From Bacteroidales bacterium (lineage in GTDB: Bacteria > Bacteroidota > Bacteroidia > Bacteroidales > F082): DNA of 13,910 nucleotides. The notes under the pieces were generated by a model that saw nothing but the letters and a program-made list of their open reading frames with translations, ran no database searches and was not told the origin of the DNA. The translations under genes were made by a program, and so were the position numbers. The DNA is taken from the NCBI GenBank assembly GCA_023229245.1, contig JALNZU010000055.1, positions 1 to 13,910 of the forward strand, read 5' to 3'. This document shows, piece after piece, positions 5,881-13,142 of the stretch; positions within the stretch are counted from its first letter, which is position 1, and every line of letters starts with the position of its first letter.

Positions 5881-6996
5881 CTATTTGATTTCGGCTGTTT
5901 GAACAACAATGGCTGCTGCTCTCTTTGAAGCACCTTGCTTACCTAACTTTTCTCGTAACAGCGCATATTCTTCAAGCAAGTCTTTCCTAAGCTGCTCATC
6001 ATTTAGCAATTGGTCGAGTTCGGTCTTTAAATTTGCCACAGTGAATGCGCCTTGTATCAATTCGGCTACTATAGGTTTATCCATGATCAGATTCGTCAAT
6101 GAAATATACTTCACTTTGACAAGTTGCCGCGCAATATAGTAGGAAAACAGATTTCCCTTATAGCATACCACTTCTGGTACTCCTAACAGTGCTGTTTCAA
6201 GGGTTGCTGTCCCTGAAGTTACCAAAGCAGCCTGTGCAAGTTTTAACAGGTTATACGTATGGTTCACCACCCATTTCAGATCGTATCCTTGTATGTATTT
6301 CGCATAGATATCCTGCTCGACAGAGGGGGCAGCTGCTATGACAAACTGATAGTCAGTAAACAGGCGGCTCATCTCGCGCATAGTAACCAGCATTCGTTTT
6401 ATTTCTTGTTTGCGGCTTCCGGGCAGTAGCGCTATCAAAGGGCGTTCATCAAGGCCGTGTTGCTTTTTCCAGTCGGGTGAAGGTGCTTGCGCAACAGCTA
6501 ACTCATCAAGCAGGGGATGTCCCACGAAATCAGCTTTTACACCAAATTGCTTATAAAAGTCTTGTTCAAATGGCAGGACAACCAACATTCGATCCACTGC
6601 ACGACGGATAATGAACGCACGCTTACGTTTCCATGCCCACACCTGAGGTGAGATATAATAAACAACTTTAATCCCTTTTTTATGGGCAAATTGAGCAATA
6701 CGCAGATTAAACCCCGGATAATCAACCAAAACCAATACATCAGGTTTAAACGCCAATATATCTTTTTTACAAAGTTTCAGATTACGAATTATGGCAGGTA
6801 AATGAGCTACTACTTCAAGGAAGCCCATAAAGTCTAACTCCTTATAATGTTTGACAATATCAGCACCTTGTGCAGCCATCCGATCGCCACCCCATGCACG
6901 TATGACAACTGAGGGATCAAGCTGCCGGATTTCACGGATCAGATGAGACGCATGCAGATCACCGGAAGCCTCACCAGCGATGATATAATACTTCAT
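5881..6996 (-). CDS. lpxB: Lipid-A-disaccharide synthase LpxB
   Basis: This inner-membrane-associated GT19 glycosyltransferase joins UDP-2,3-diacylglucosamine and lipid X into the beta-1,6 lipid A disaccharide. The 371 residues match the usual length. Family signatures are present in order: AGEASGDLHA (7-16), MGFLEV near 57-62, VDYPGFN with D92, ISPQVWAWKRKR (115-126), FVGHPLLDE (158-165), LLPGSRKQEI (190-199) and TSGTATLETAL (260-270). It starts 4 bp after the stop of the small membrane protein gene, downstream of surE in the same direction, so it is probably expressed from that operon. Its presence shows that the organism makes lipid A. Confidence 0.97.
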   Translation of the reverse strand: MKYYIIAGEASGDLHASHLIREIRQLDPSVVIRAWGGDRMAAQGADIVKHYKELDFMGFLEVVAHLPAIIRNLKLCKKDILAFKPDVLVLVDYPGFNLRIAQFAHKKGIKVVYYISPQVWAWKRKRAFIIRRAVDRMLVVLPFEQDFYKQFGVKADFVGHPLLDELAVAQAPSPDWKKQHGLDERPLIALLPGSRKQEIKRMLVTMREMSRLFTDYQFVIAAAPSVEQDIYAKYIQGYDLKWVVNHTYNLLKLAQAALVTSGTATLETALLGVPEVVCYKGNLFSYYIARQLVKVKYISLTNLIMDKPIVAELIQGAFTVANLKTELDQLLNDEQLRKDLLEEYALLREKLGKQGASKRAAAIVVQTAEIK

Positions 6997-7000
6997 GCCG

Positions 7001-7282
7001 CTATTGTTTGAAAAGAAGGAAAATGGCTACCATCAGTATAAAAGTAATGAACAATAAACCCCGGCCGGCTTTCTCCATCTTCCAGTTCACAAACAACAAA
7101 CGGATACACAGCAAGTTGGGTATGATTGAGATCATCATTGGAACCTGTACTCTTGTCATCCAATGCTGTTCTTTAAACAATGGTATCACCACAAAATAAA
7201 GCAACGCATACATAGCACCAAACAACACTAATCCTGCTAACAGACCGGCTACAAACGTATTTTTCCGAAAGCTATCACGCAT
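7001..7282 (-). CDS. Small three-helix membrane protein of unknown function
   Basis: The 93-residue protein is almost all membrane. Hydrophobic segments lie at about 10-33 (VAGLLAGLVLFGAMYALLYF), 47-64 and 73-91. Short basic stretches occur at the N-terminus (RDSFRKN) and between helices 2 and 3 (WKMEKAGRG). No family was recognised. It is placed between surE and lpxB, 4 bp before lpxB and 43 bp after surE, and is translated from an ATG at 7282. The context suggests an envelope role, perhaps linked to lipid A synthesis, but nothing in the sequence proves it. The real-gene call rests on tight operon spacing and coherent helix pattern. Confidence 0.75.
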   Translation of the reverse strand: MRDSFRKNTFVAGLLAGLVLFGAMYALLYFVVIPLFKEQHWMTRVQVPMMISIIPNLLCIRLLFVNWKMEKAGRGLLFITFILMVAIFLLFKQ

Positions 7283-7325
7283 ATGATAATAGGGTTGAGG
7301 TATGATGGCTATGTGTATATTTCGT

Positions 7326-8108
7326 TTAGAACTCCCAGGCTTTTATTGTCTCCAATGCGTTATAGGCTGTCAGGTCGAAGTGAACAGGTACTACTGATAC
7401 ATAGTTTTGTTCCAATGCCCAGTGATCGGTATCTTCACCATTATCTAGGTTTTCAAATCTTCCTGTCATCCAATGATAGGCCGATCCGCGCGGATCATGT
7501 CGCGAATCGAAGCCTTCGACCCACCGGGCACGAGCCTGACGGCAAATACGCACACCTTTGAATGGCTCGGCAGTATAAGCAGGGATATTCACGTTTAAAC
7601 AGACTCCTTCGGGCAATCCCTCTTCCAACACCTTGCGTGTGATAGCTTCTATCACTTGCTCGGTATGATCAAAATTTGCATCATAGCTATAATCGTCTAA
7701 ACTGAAACCTATGGCAGGTATTTGGTCAATGCATGCCTCTATGACTGCTGCCATAGTACCAGAATAAATCACATTGATAGACGCATTAGAACCGTGGTTG
7801 ATACCCGAAACCAATAGATCGGGCTTACCATTTAATATGATTTGTTCACCTAATTTGACACAATCAACAGGAGTACCATTACAGATATATTCTTCATACT
7901 CATCGGTCTTAGTTACTGTTTTGATCCTTAGTGGCATTTTAATAGTGATGGCATGCCCCATACCCGACATTGGCTGTTCACCGGCTACCACTATCACTTT
8001 TCCTATTTTGCGCATAATAGCGATCAGTTTTCTGATGCCGGGCGCAAAATATCCGTCATCATTAGTTACCAATATTAAAGGTCTTACATCTGTTGTTTGA
8101 TTTGACAT
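7326..8108 (-). CDS. surE: 5'/3'-nucleotidase SurE
   Basis: SurE is a cytoplasmic metal-dependent phosphatase that dephosphorylates nucleoside 5'- and 3'-monophosphates and short polyphosphates, and it is linked to stationary-phase survival. The 260-residue protein has the complete metal-binding set: D17-D18 in VTNDDGYFAPG, S48 in QPMSGMGHA and N104 in VSGINHGSN. YSGTMAAVIEA and the conserved DPRGSAYHW region in the C-terminal half are also present. Its start is 3 bp after the stop of the DUF502 gene, so the two are translated from one message. The small membrane protein and lpxB follow on the same strand. Confidence 0.96.
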   Translation of the reverse strand: MSNQTTDVRPLILVTNDDGYFAPGIRKLIAIMRKIGKVIVVAGEQPMSGMGHAITIKMPLRIKTVTKTDEYEEYICNGTPVDCVKLGEQIILNGKPDLLVSGINHGSNASINVIYSGTMAAVIEACIDQIPAIGFSLDDYSYDANFDHTEQVIEAITRKVLEEGLPEGVCLNVNIPAYTAEPFKGVRICRQARARWVEGFDSRHDPRGSAYHWMTGRFENLDNGEDTDHWALEQNYVSVVPVHFDLTAYNALETIKAWEF

Positions 8109-8111
8109 ACA

Positions 8112-8699
8112 TTATATTTCTAAATTTGTTACACCAGCCGAGATAATAAATTTCATCACTTCGGCAGCAGAAGCGTGTAAAGGTTGCACATGTTCTGCCG
8201 GGACTATAAACAGGTTCCCTGACCAGGCGTAGGAATGAGGCAAATATACAGCAACCTTTTGATCTGGCACTCCTAAAAAACTTAAATCCTTATTGGTCAC
8301 AAACCCAATTTTCTCTAACTCATAGCCTTTGCCTACTTTTACCAACACAGGCTCGGTAAAGCGCTTTTTCTGTCCAACAAAAGCTGAAACCAGATCTTTG
8401 ATTGCGGTATAGATCAATTTGATAAATGGAACTTTGGATAGCAAGGTATCCAAATATGCCATGAAGGGTTTGAATAAAATAGTAGAGCCTAAAAAACCGA
8501 ATAAGGTGATGGTTACTAATAATACGATTATGCCAAGCCCGGGTATATGCTTTTGCAACAAAGTGTCAAGATAATCTATCAGTAAGCCATCTATCCATCC
8601 AAAAATGGCTATCAAACCCCATATGGTAAGAGTTACAGGAGCTATATAAAGCAAACCCTGAAAAAAATAATATAGAATTTTTCTGGCAATTGATTTCAT
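8112..8699 (-). CDS. DUF502 family membrane protein
   Basis: The 195-residue protein matches the DUF502 layout. An N-terminal helix (about 9-31, ending PVTLTIWGLIAIFGW) and a second helix (about 53-78) are followed by KVPFIKLIYTAIKDLVSAF and a soluble C-terminal domain with VAVYLPHSYAWSGNLFIVP and a late conserved HASAAEVMKFIISAG. The function is unknown; members are widespread membrane proteins. It is the first gene of the surE operon as far as can be seen. No exact TAnnTTTG box was found in the 111 bp between it and maf, nor any other gene or terminator there. Confidence 0.88.
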   Translation of the reverse strand: MKSIARKILYYFFQGLLYIAPVTLTIWGLIAIFGWIDGLLIDYLDTLLQKHIPGLGIIVLLVTITLFGFLGSTILFKPFMAYLDTLLSKVPFIKLIYTAIKDLVSAFVGQKKRFTEPVLVKVGKGYELEKIGFVTNKDLSFLGVPDQKVAVYLPHSYAWSGNLFIVPAEHVQPLHASAAEVMKFIISAGVTNLEI

Positions 8700-8810
8700 A
8701 GAGTATATATTTATAATTGACTATTACTAAGGTAAGTAATTTATTATTTTGCTTATTCTCAACACGTACTGACAGCAAGAAAAACAACCTAAAATGGTGT
8801 AGTTCTCAGA

Positions 8811-9407
8811 TTATTTCTGCAGAAAACGGATCAACTCCTGATACAGGCGTTGTGTAGGAAGTCCCATCACATTGTAAAATGAACCTTTGATCTCTTCAAT
8901 GCCAATATACCCAATCCATTCCTGGATACCATAAGCACCAGCTTTGTCATATGGCTTGTAGTTTTCGATATACCATTCTATTTCTGCTTCACTTAAAACA
9001 GCAAATTTCACTGCTGTTGTAGTAGAGCAAACTTGTTTCTTCCCGACTGAGCGCAAACAGATGCCAGTGATCACTTCATGCCATTTGCCTGACAGTTGTC
9101 TGAGCATTTGCTGTGCTTCTTTTTTAGTGGAAGCTTTGTTCAGTATCTGGTCATCCACCACGACTACCGTATCGGCAGTGATCAATAAAAAGTTTTCAGG
9201 CAGTTCGTTTGCTTCAAATGCATCCGACTTTTTAGAGCAGAGATATTCTGCTATATCTCTTCCGGGCATATCTTTGGGAAAGCTTTCATCAGTCTCCTTG
9301 CTGATGACGCTAAAAGGTAAGTTCATTCCACTCAGAAGCTGCCGACGGCGTGGTGAGCCAGACGCTAGCACCAGGCTAAATTCAAGTGTTGTAAACAATG
9401 GGTTCAT
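8811..9407 (-). CDS. maf: Maf-type nucleoside triphosphate pyrophosphatase (dTTP/UTP type)
   Basis: Maf proteins hydrolyse non-canonical or selected nucleoside triphosphates to monophosphates and pyrophosphate, helping keep modified nucleotides out of DNA and RNA. The 198-residue sequence carries SGSPRRRQLL (16-25), the catalytic aspartate D79 in LLITADTVV, SGKWHEVITG (106-115), TTAVKFAVLS, and DKAGAYGIQE (154-163). The latter, with GSFYNVMGLP near 175-184, marks the YhdE-like dTTP/UTP group rather than the YceF (m7GTP) group. The start ATG overlaps the end of the UbiA-family gene by 4 bp (ATGA type), showing translational coupling. Confidence 0.94.
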   Translation of the reverse strand: MNPLFTTLEFSLVLASGSPRRRQLLSGMNLPFSVISKETDESFPKDMPGRDIAEYLCSKKSDAFEANELPENFLLITADTVVVVDDQILNKASTKKEAQQMLRQLSGKWHEVITGICLRSVGKKQVCSTTTAVKFAVLSEAEIEWYIENYKPYDKAGAYGIQEWIGYIGIEEIKGSFYNVMGLPTQRLYQELIRFLQK

Positions 9408-10327
9408 GGGAGAAAAAGCATGGAGAAAATTCCTAATATCATCACTATCTTTAACAATACTGATGACTGTGAAAAATGTGTCTTCTTCTTGGCTAAAGCC
9501 AAACGGACAATAGTTATCACTATGGTAGCCAAAGCCGGAATAAGCGCAAGCGATGCAGCTTTCATCTGGCTATGAAACAGTATATACAGCCAAAAGCCTG
9601 TCATAGCAAACAGTACTACACATAAAGTGACTGCAATATTCTTAGTTTGTACAATTCCCAAAACTATAGGCAGTGTACGACAATGCTGAGAGTGATCGCC
9701 TTCCGCATCTTCAATGTCTTTTACAATCTCACGTATAAGATTAGTAAACAAGGCAAACAAAGCAAAGGCGATGACCAATCCTGTGATCATTGGCATGACA
9801 CCAATAGCAGCAGTAAAGACATAAGGGTCTTGCCGCAATAAAAAAAACTCCTGTAACCAAACGATGACGATCACCAAAGAAGAAAGCACTGCAACTAATA
9901 GATTCCCTATCAGTGGCTTACACTTATATCTCTGGGCATAAAACCACAATAAGCCGGCTACCAAAAAAATCAATATTGCCAATTGCAAGCTGCTTTGCCA
10001 GCCTAACCACAGCCCTATTGCAATCCCGCCCAAAGTACTGACCCTATATAAATACCAGGCTGTACGAACAGAAATAGTGCGACCTATGACTTGCTTGTCA
10101 GGCTTATTCACCTTATCTTTCTCTATATCGAAAATATCGTTAACCACATATCCGCCTATGGCAATAAGTAGAACGGCTGCCATCAACAGTACAAACATCA
10201 GATGAGTGCTACTTATTACCATGCCAGCCTGATCTAGGGAAGGGATGATCATTTTGTAGCGTGTGATTACCATCGCTAGCATTATGATGATAAGATTAGG
10301 CCAACGTATCAGGATCAAATATTTCAT
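9404..10327 (-). CDS. UbiA-family prenyltransferase
   Basis: The 307-residue integral membrane protein has about eight or nine hydrophobic helices. It carries both aspartate motifs of the UbiA superfamily: N63-D64-xx-D67-xxx-D71 in VVNDIFDIEKDKVNKPDK and D204-xx-D207-xxx-D211 in VKDIEDAEGDHSQH. These bind the magnesium-diphosphate of a polyprenyl donor, which is transferred to an acceptor. Bacteroidota homologues are commonly annotated as geranylgeranylglycerol-phosphate geranylgeranyltransferase, by resemblance to the archaeal lipid enzyme. The real acceptor (a quinone head group, glycerol phosphate or another) is not shown here. It lies between the KdsC-like gene (83 bp away) and maf (4-bp overlap) on the same strand. 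No menaquinone gene is nearby. Confidence 0.88.
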   Translation of the reverse strand: MKYLILIRWPNLIIIMLAMVITRYKMIIPSLDQAGMVISSTHLMFVLLMAAVLLIAIGGYVVNDIFDIEKDKVNKPDKQVIGRTISVRTAWYLYRVSTLGGIAIGLWLGWQSSLQLAILIFLVAGLLWFYAQRYKCKPLIGNLLVAVLSSLVIVIVWLQEFFLLRQDPYVFTAAIGVMPMITGLVIAFALFALFTNLIREIVKDIEDAEGDHSQHCRTLPIVLGIVQTKNIAVTLCVVLFAMTGFWLYILFHSQMKAASLALIPALATIVITIVRLALAKKKTHFSQSSVLLKIVMILGIFSMLFLP

Positions 10328-10410
10328 CTATTTTGAGTTTTGTATTTTCCTATGTCTCAGGTAATCCTAAAAAATTCAGCATGACGGAATCGCTTGCCGC
10401 ACACACTATT

Positions 10411-10932
10411 TCACCAATGAAAAGCATTTTGTGTCATCCATTTACCTTGTACTTTCAGCGCTTGTTCGATGATATCGCGCACGCAACCATGACCGCCTGG
10501 AAAATGGCTGATATAGTGCGATATTCGTTTTATCTCTTCAGCAGCATCGGCAGGGCAAACAGCTAATCCGGCAGCCTTCATAGGCAGATAGTCGGGTATA
10601 TCGTCTCCCATATACAACACTTCATGCGCCTGTACCTTCTTGTCGATCAGATACTTTTCAAATATTTCCAATTTATTGCTAACGCCTAAGAACACATCTT
10701 TTATATTAAGCATCTCAAAACGTTTGTACATTGAAGGCGATATACCACCAGAAATGATAGCTATATTATAGTCTAAACGTTGAAGCAGCTGAAGGGCATA
10801 TCCATCTTTGACATTCGCTGTACGCAGTGGTTCACCATGATTATTAATAAGAATGGTTCCATCGGTCATCACTCCATCATAATCAAAAATAAAAGTGGTA
10901 ATCTTATGCAATCGGGTTTTATAGTTACTCAT
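10411..10932 (-). CDS. kdsC: KdsC-like HAD phosphatase (Kdo-8-phosphate phosphatase family)
   Basis: This 173-residue protein has the cap-less C0 HAD fold. Motif I is FIFDYDGVMTDG with nucleophile D17 and acid D19. The signature AN-VKDGYALQLL follows (39-50), then motif II IISGG with S61, K87 in VSNKLEI and motif III YMGDDIPD with D110/D111. This pattern matches KdsC, which releases phosphate from 3-deoxy-manno-octulosonate-8-phosphate to give Kdo for the LPS core; lpxB in the same window fits. Some family members act on other sugar acid phosphates, so the substrate is inferred. The start overlaps the end of the DUF2520 gene by 8 bp, showing translational coupling. Confidence 0.86.
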   Translation of the reverse strand: MSNYKTRLHKITTFIFDYDGVMTDGTILINNHGEPLRTANVKDGYALQLLQRLDYNIAIISGGISPSMYKRFEMLNIKDVFLGVSNKLEIFEKYLIDKKVQAHEVLYMGDDIPDYLPMKAAGLAVCPADAAEEIKRISHYISHFPGGHGCVRDIIEQALKVQGKWMTQNAFHW

Positions 10933-11713
10933 CGGATAAAGTATGATATTGTTGGATGATTATATCTGTCATCAACTGATATATTGCTTTTGCTTCCTTT
11001 TGGGAAGCAAGTAGTTGCATGTGTTTTTCAATCGTTCCCAAATCTTTTCGTCTGGCTGGTCCGGTTTGGCCATCAACCGGATCCATGACAACAGCTTTTC
11101 GTGCCGTCTCAATGATCAAAGGATGTAAATACCTGAAATCAAGGCCTTTCTCTTCTAATATTTTTTTTGCCATACCATATAATGCATTGCTAAAGTTTGA
11201 CACGAACACCGCAGCCAGATGTAGGGTTTGCCTTTGGTCTTCTGTTGAATACACTGGCTTACAACCTAATCGGACAGCTATATCAGAAAGCATACTCAGG
11301 TCATCAGTCTGCGAAGCTTCTACAAAAAGAGGCAAATGATCGAAACTAAGCTGACGGCCTGAAGTAAAAGTCTGCAACGGATAAAATACTCCTCTACGCG
11401 GATGTTTAGAATGAATTTCTGTCAATGCTCTGAAACCGGATGTATGAACAATCAACCCATTGGTAACAGATATTGACTCACTGACTTGATAAATGGCATC
11501 GTCGGATAAAGCCAATATATACAAATGGGCATCAGTATGCAAGTTCTCTAAGTTATCAATTGGCTGGGCCTGAACAGAAACAGCCAATTCCCTGGCTTTT
11601 GACCAGTTCCGCCCATACACTTGTATGATAGAGAATCCGGCCCTGAACAAGGCAGTACACAAATGACCGGCAACTCTGCCAGTGCCCAATACACATACTT
11701 TTATCCTGGTCAA
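10925..11713 (-). CDS. Rossmann-fold protein with DUF2520 domain
   Basis: The 262-residue protein begins with a nucleotide-binding strand-turn VCVLGTGRVAGHL (G10, G12, G16). It continues as an NAD(P)-type Rossmann domain to about residue 130, including YILALSDDAI near 70-79 and GVFYPLQTFT near 108-117. The rest is the helical DUF2520 domain with HLAAVFVSNFSNALY and GPARRKDLGTI. Related proteins are annotated as putative oxidoreductases or dehydrogenases; the substrate is unknown. The only workable start is a TTG at 11713. A TAG stop lies one codon further up, and no ATG or GTG occurs before the first strand. It heads the run DUF2520, kdsC, UbiA-type, maf. Confidence 0.87.
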   Translation of the reverse strand: MTRIKVCVLGTGRVAGHLCTALFRAGFSIIQVYGRNWSKARELAVSVQAQPIDNLENLHTDAHLYILALSDDAIYQVSESISVTNGLIVHTSGFRALTEIHSKHPRRGVFYPLQTFTSGRQLSFDHLPLFVEASQTDDLSMLSDIAVRLGCKPVYSTEDQRQTLHLAAVFVSNFSNALYGMAKKILEEKGLDFRYLHPLIIETARKAVVMDPVDGQTGPARRKDLGTIEKHMQLLASQKEAKAIYQLMTDIIIQQYHTLSDE

Positions 11714-11736
11714 CGACTAAAATTTTTAATTTTTCA

Positions 11737-11744
11737 CGAAAATA
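11737..11744 (-). promoter_or_regulatory. Possible -7 box for the DUF2520-kdsC-UbiA-maf operon
   Basis: TATTTTCG on the minus strand differs at one base from TAnnTTTG and lies 23 nt before the TTG start. No good TTG is found at 19 bp. The distance to the start equals that of the similar weak box before the yciO-like gene. Confidence 0.3.
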
Positions 11745-11778
11745 CACTTTTTGAATGAGAGCAGGATAAAGTTATTAA

Positions 11779-11964
11779 TCACTCTTGGTCAATTCTGTTA
11801 GGTTCAATAGCCAACAACAGTATCTCATTGATTTTGTTATTTCAACATACAGGCACTATGAAGCATTGATCCGTATATTCCGAATGAAAACTCATGCGGT
11901 GTTATTAGTTGGCTATTCATTGTACGATTGGTCGTTTCGGAAAAAGTTCAAACAAAAAAGCTGA
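11779..11964 (+). pseudogene. Short open frame resembling a SIR2-like domain fragment
   Basis: This frame is open for 61 codons between a TAA at 11776 and a TGA at 11962, with its only ATG at 11884 (26 codons). The stretch 11893-11940 reads HAVLLVGYSLYDWSFR. It follows the hydrophobic-strand plus GYSLxDxxFR pattern near the end of SIR2-like domains found in many bacterial defence and NAD-related proteins. The segment before it shows no clear homology. If the resemblance is real, it is a decayed tail; a chance frame is also possible. It lies between the divergent DUF2520 and MerR genes. A 10-bp inverted repeat (AATAGCCAAC at 11806-11815, GTTGGCTATT at 11908-11917) overlaps it. Confidence 0.25.
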
Positions 11965-11997
11965 TTGGTTGTTTAAGATTTATTAACAAGTCATTGC

Positions 11998-12879
11998 ATG
12001 ATTTCTACATACTCTATCAAAGACCTTGAACGGTTAACTAATGTGAAGGCACACACATTACGCACCTGGGAAAAGAGGTACAATATTGTCTGCCCTCAAC
12101 GTACCGAATCGAACATACGGTACTATACCGAGGAGGACGTGAAAAAGCTGTTGAACATAGCTATACTCAACCGGTATGGGATGCGTATATCAACTATTGC
12201 CAACCTAAGTTTGCAGGCACTGAATCAGAAAGTCATAGAAGTCATACGTCCTGAATCGGACTATCAAAGCCAGATCGAGAGCCTGGTTGTTGCAATGATA
12301 GAACTGAATGAAGAGCGTTTTGAAAAGATATTGAGCCAAAGCATTATCAAGATAGGCTTTGAAGAGAGTTTATATCATATCATATATCCATTTTTCGAAA
12401 AAACAGGAATGCTGTGGCAAACCGGTACTGTCAATCCGGCACAAGAGCATTTCATCAGCAATCTGATCCGAATGAAGCTTTTTGTAGCTATCGACAGCCT
12501 TCCTAATGTGGTAGAGCCTCATGCCAAAAAGATCATCTTGTTCCTCCCCGAATGGGAGCTACACGAAATCGGGATGCTCACTCATTTTTATTTAGCACGC
12601 AAACACAGCCTCAAAGTTTTCTACCTCGGACAGAACATGCCATTGCAAGACCTGTTCTTTGTTGGACAGGCAGTAGAACCCCATTACCTGGCTACTTCTT
12701 TTGTTTCGGCAGTACAGAAAAAAAAGATGAAAGAATATATACAAGTGATCATGGATTTTTTCCCGAAACAAAAGCTGTTTATCAGCGGCATACAATCAGC
12801 CAATATTGATTTTGAACTACCTGAAAATGCCTGTATAGTAGCGTCAGCAAAAAAATTTATTGAACTGATCAGCACCTGA
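11998..12879 (+). CDS. MerR-type regulator with cobalamin-binding domain (CarH/LitR-like)
   Basis: CarH/LitR proteins are repressors that use adenosylcobalamin as a light sensor: in the dark they bind DNA as tetramers, and light breaks the Co-C bond and releases them. This 293-residue protein has a MerR helix-turn-helix at 4-70 (YSIKDLERLT, LRTWEKRY, NIRYYTEEDV). A helical bundle follows with W140-x9-E150-H151, the signature that caps the cobalamin upper face. The Rossmann-like cobalamin domain carries E187-L-H189-E-I-G192, where H189 would be the lower axial ligand, and VFYLGQNMP near 207-215. All key positions are kept, so light or B12 sensing is plausible, though CarA-like proteins can act without light. 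The ECF sigma gene lies about 260 bp downstream on the same strand. No exact promoter was seen upstream. Confidence 0.9.
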   Translation: MISTYSIKDLERLTNVKAHTLRTWEKRYNIVCPQRTESNIRYYTEEDVKKLLNIAILNRYGMRISTIANLSLQALNQKVIEVIRPESDYQSQIESLVVAMIELNEERFEKILSQSIIKIGFEESLYHIIYPFFEKTGMLWQTGTVNPAQEHFISNLIRMKLFVAIDSLPNVVEPHAKKIILFLPEWELHEIGMLTHFYLARKHSLKVFYLGQNMPLQDLFFVGQAVEPHYLATSFVSAVQKKKMKEYIQVIMDFFPKQKLFISGIQSANIDFELPENACIVASAKKFIELIST

Positions 12880-13002
12880 CATCCTTTAGCAGGTTTAAGA
12901 AGTTAGATGCAGTAATAAATTCTACGTTTTAATTGCACATAGCAGGACGCAGATTCAACAATTTTAACTTAAATTGCAGAGACGTGCACATTTAACATTT
13001 AT

Positions 13003-13047
13003 TTACTATTCAGTAATTAACAACATATCAACATATTAGGATATGTT
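13003..13047. promoter_or_regulatory. Operator-like inverted repeats upstream of the sigma factor promoter
   Basis: TTACT-ATTC-AGTAA (13003-13016) is followed by AACATATC (13022-13029) and its inverted copy GATATGTT (13040-13047), with an extra AACATAT at 13030-13036 between them. The cluster ends 35 bp before the -33 box. It could be the binding site of the adjacent MerR-type regulator. The area is AT-rich, so chance repeats are possible. The rest of 12880-13002 shows no gene or terminator. Confidence 0.35.
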
Positions 13048-13082
13048 TTAGTGTGTACCTCAGGTTTGGGGCTTGCAAAAGC

Positions 13083-13113
13083 TTTGATTTTGCTTAAGCT
13101 TTGTTTAATTTTG
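13083..13113 (+). promoter_or_regulatory. Consensus promoter of the sigma factor gene
   Basis: TTTG (13083-13086), a 19-bp spacer and TAATTTTG (13106-13113) match the Bacteroidota consensus fully. The -33 box sits inside an inverted repeat GCAAAA (13075-13080) / TTTTGC (13088-13093). The 8-mer AAGCTTTG is repeated directly at 13079-13086 and 13096-13103. Both could be regulator contacts over the promoter. Because the -7 box lies within 13106-13113, the longer frame from TTG 13101 cannot be the true coding start. Confidence 0.85.
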
Positions 13114-13142
13114 CAGCCATAACATTAAACAAAATAAAAGAA

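Noticed and set aside
8566..8787. 73-codon minus-strand frame in the DUF502-maf gap
   Set aside because: It overlaps the start of the well-supported DUF502 gene in another frame, and its sequence is not protein-like beyond that.
10328..10410. Possible REP-type repeat half TTCAGCATGACGG in the gap between the UbiA-type and kdsC genes
   Set aside because: Only one arm is visible and no second arm or other copy was found in the window, so it cannot be called a repeat here.
13101..13142. Upstream TTG start for the sigma factor
   Set aside because: The TTG precedes the consensus -7 box TAATTTTG, so it cannot be in the message; the ATG at 13143 is used.
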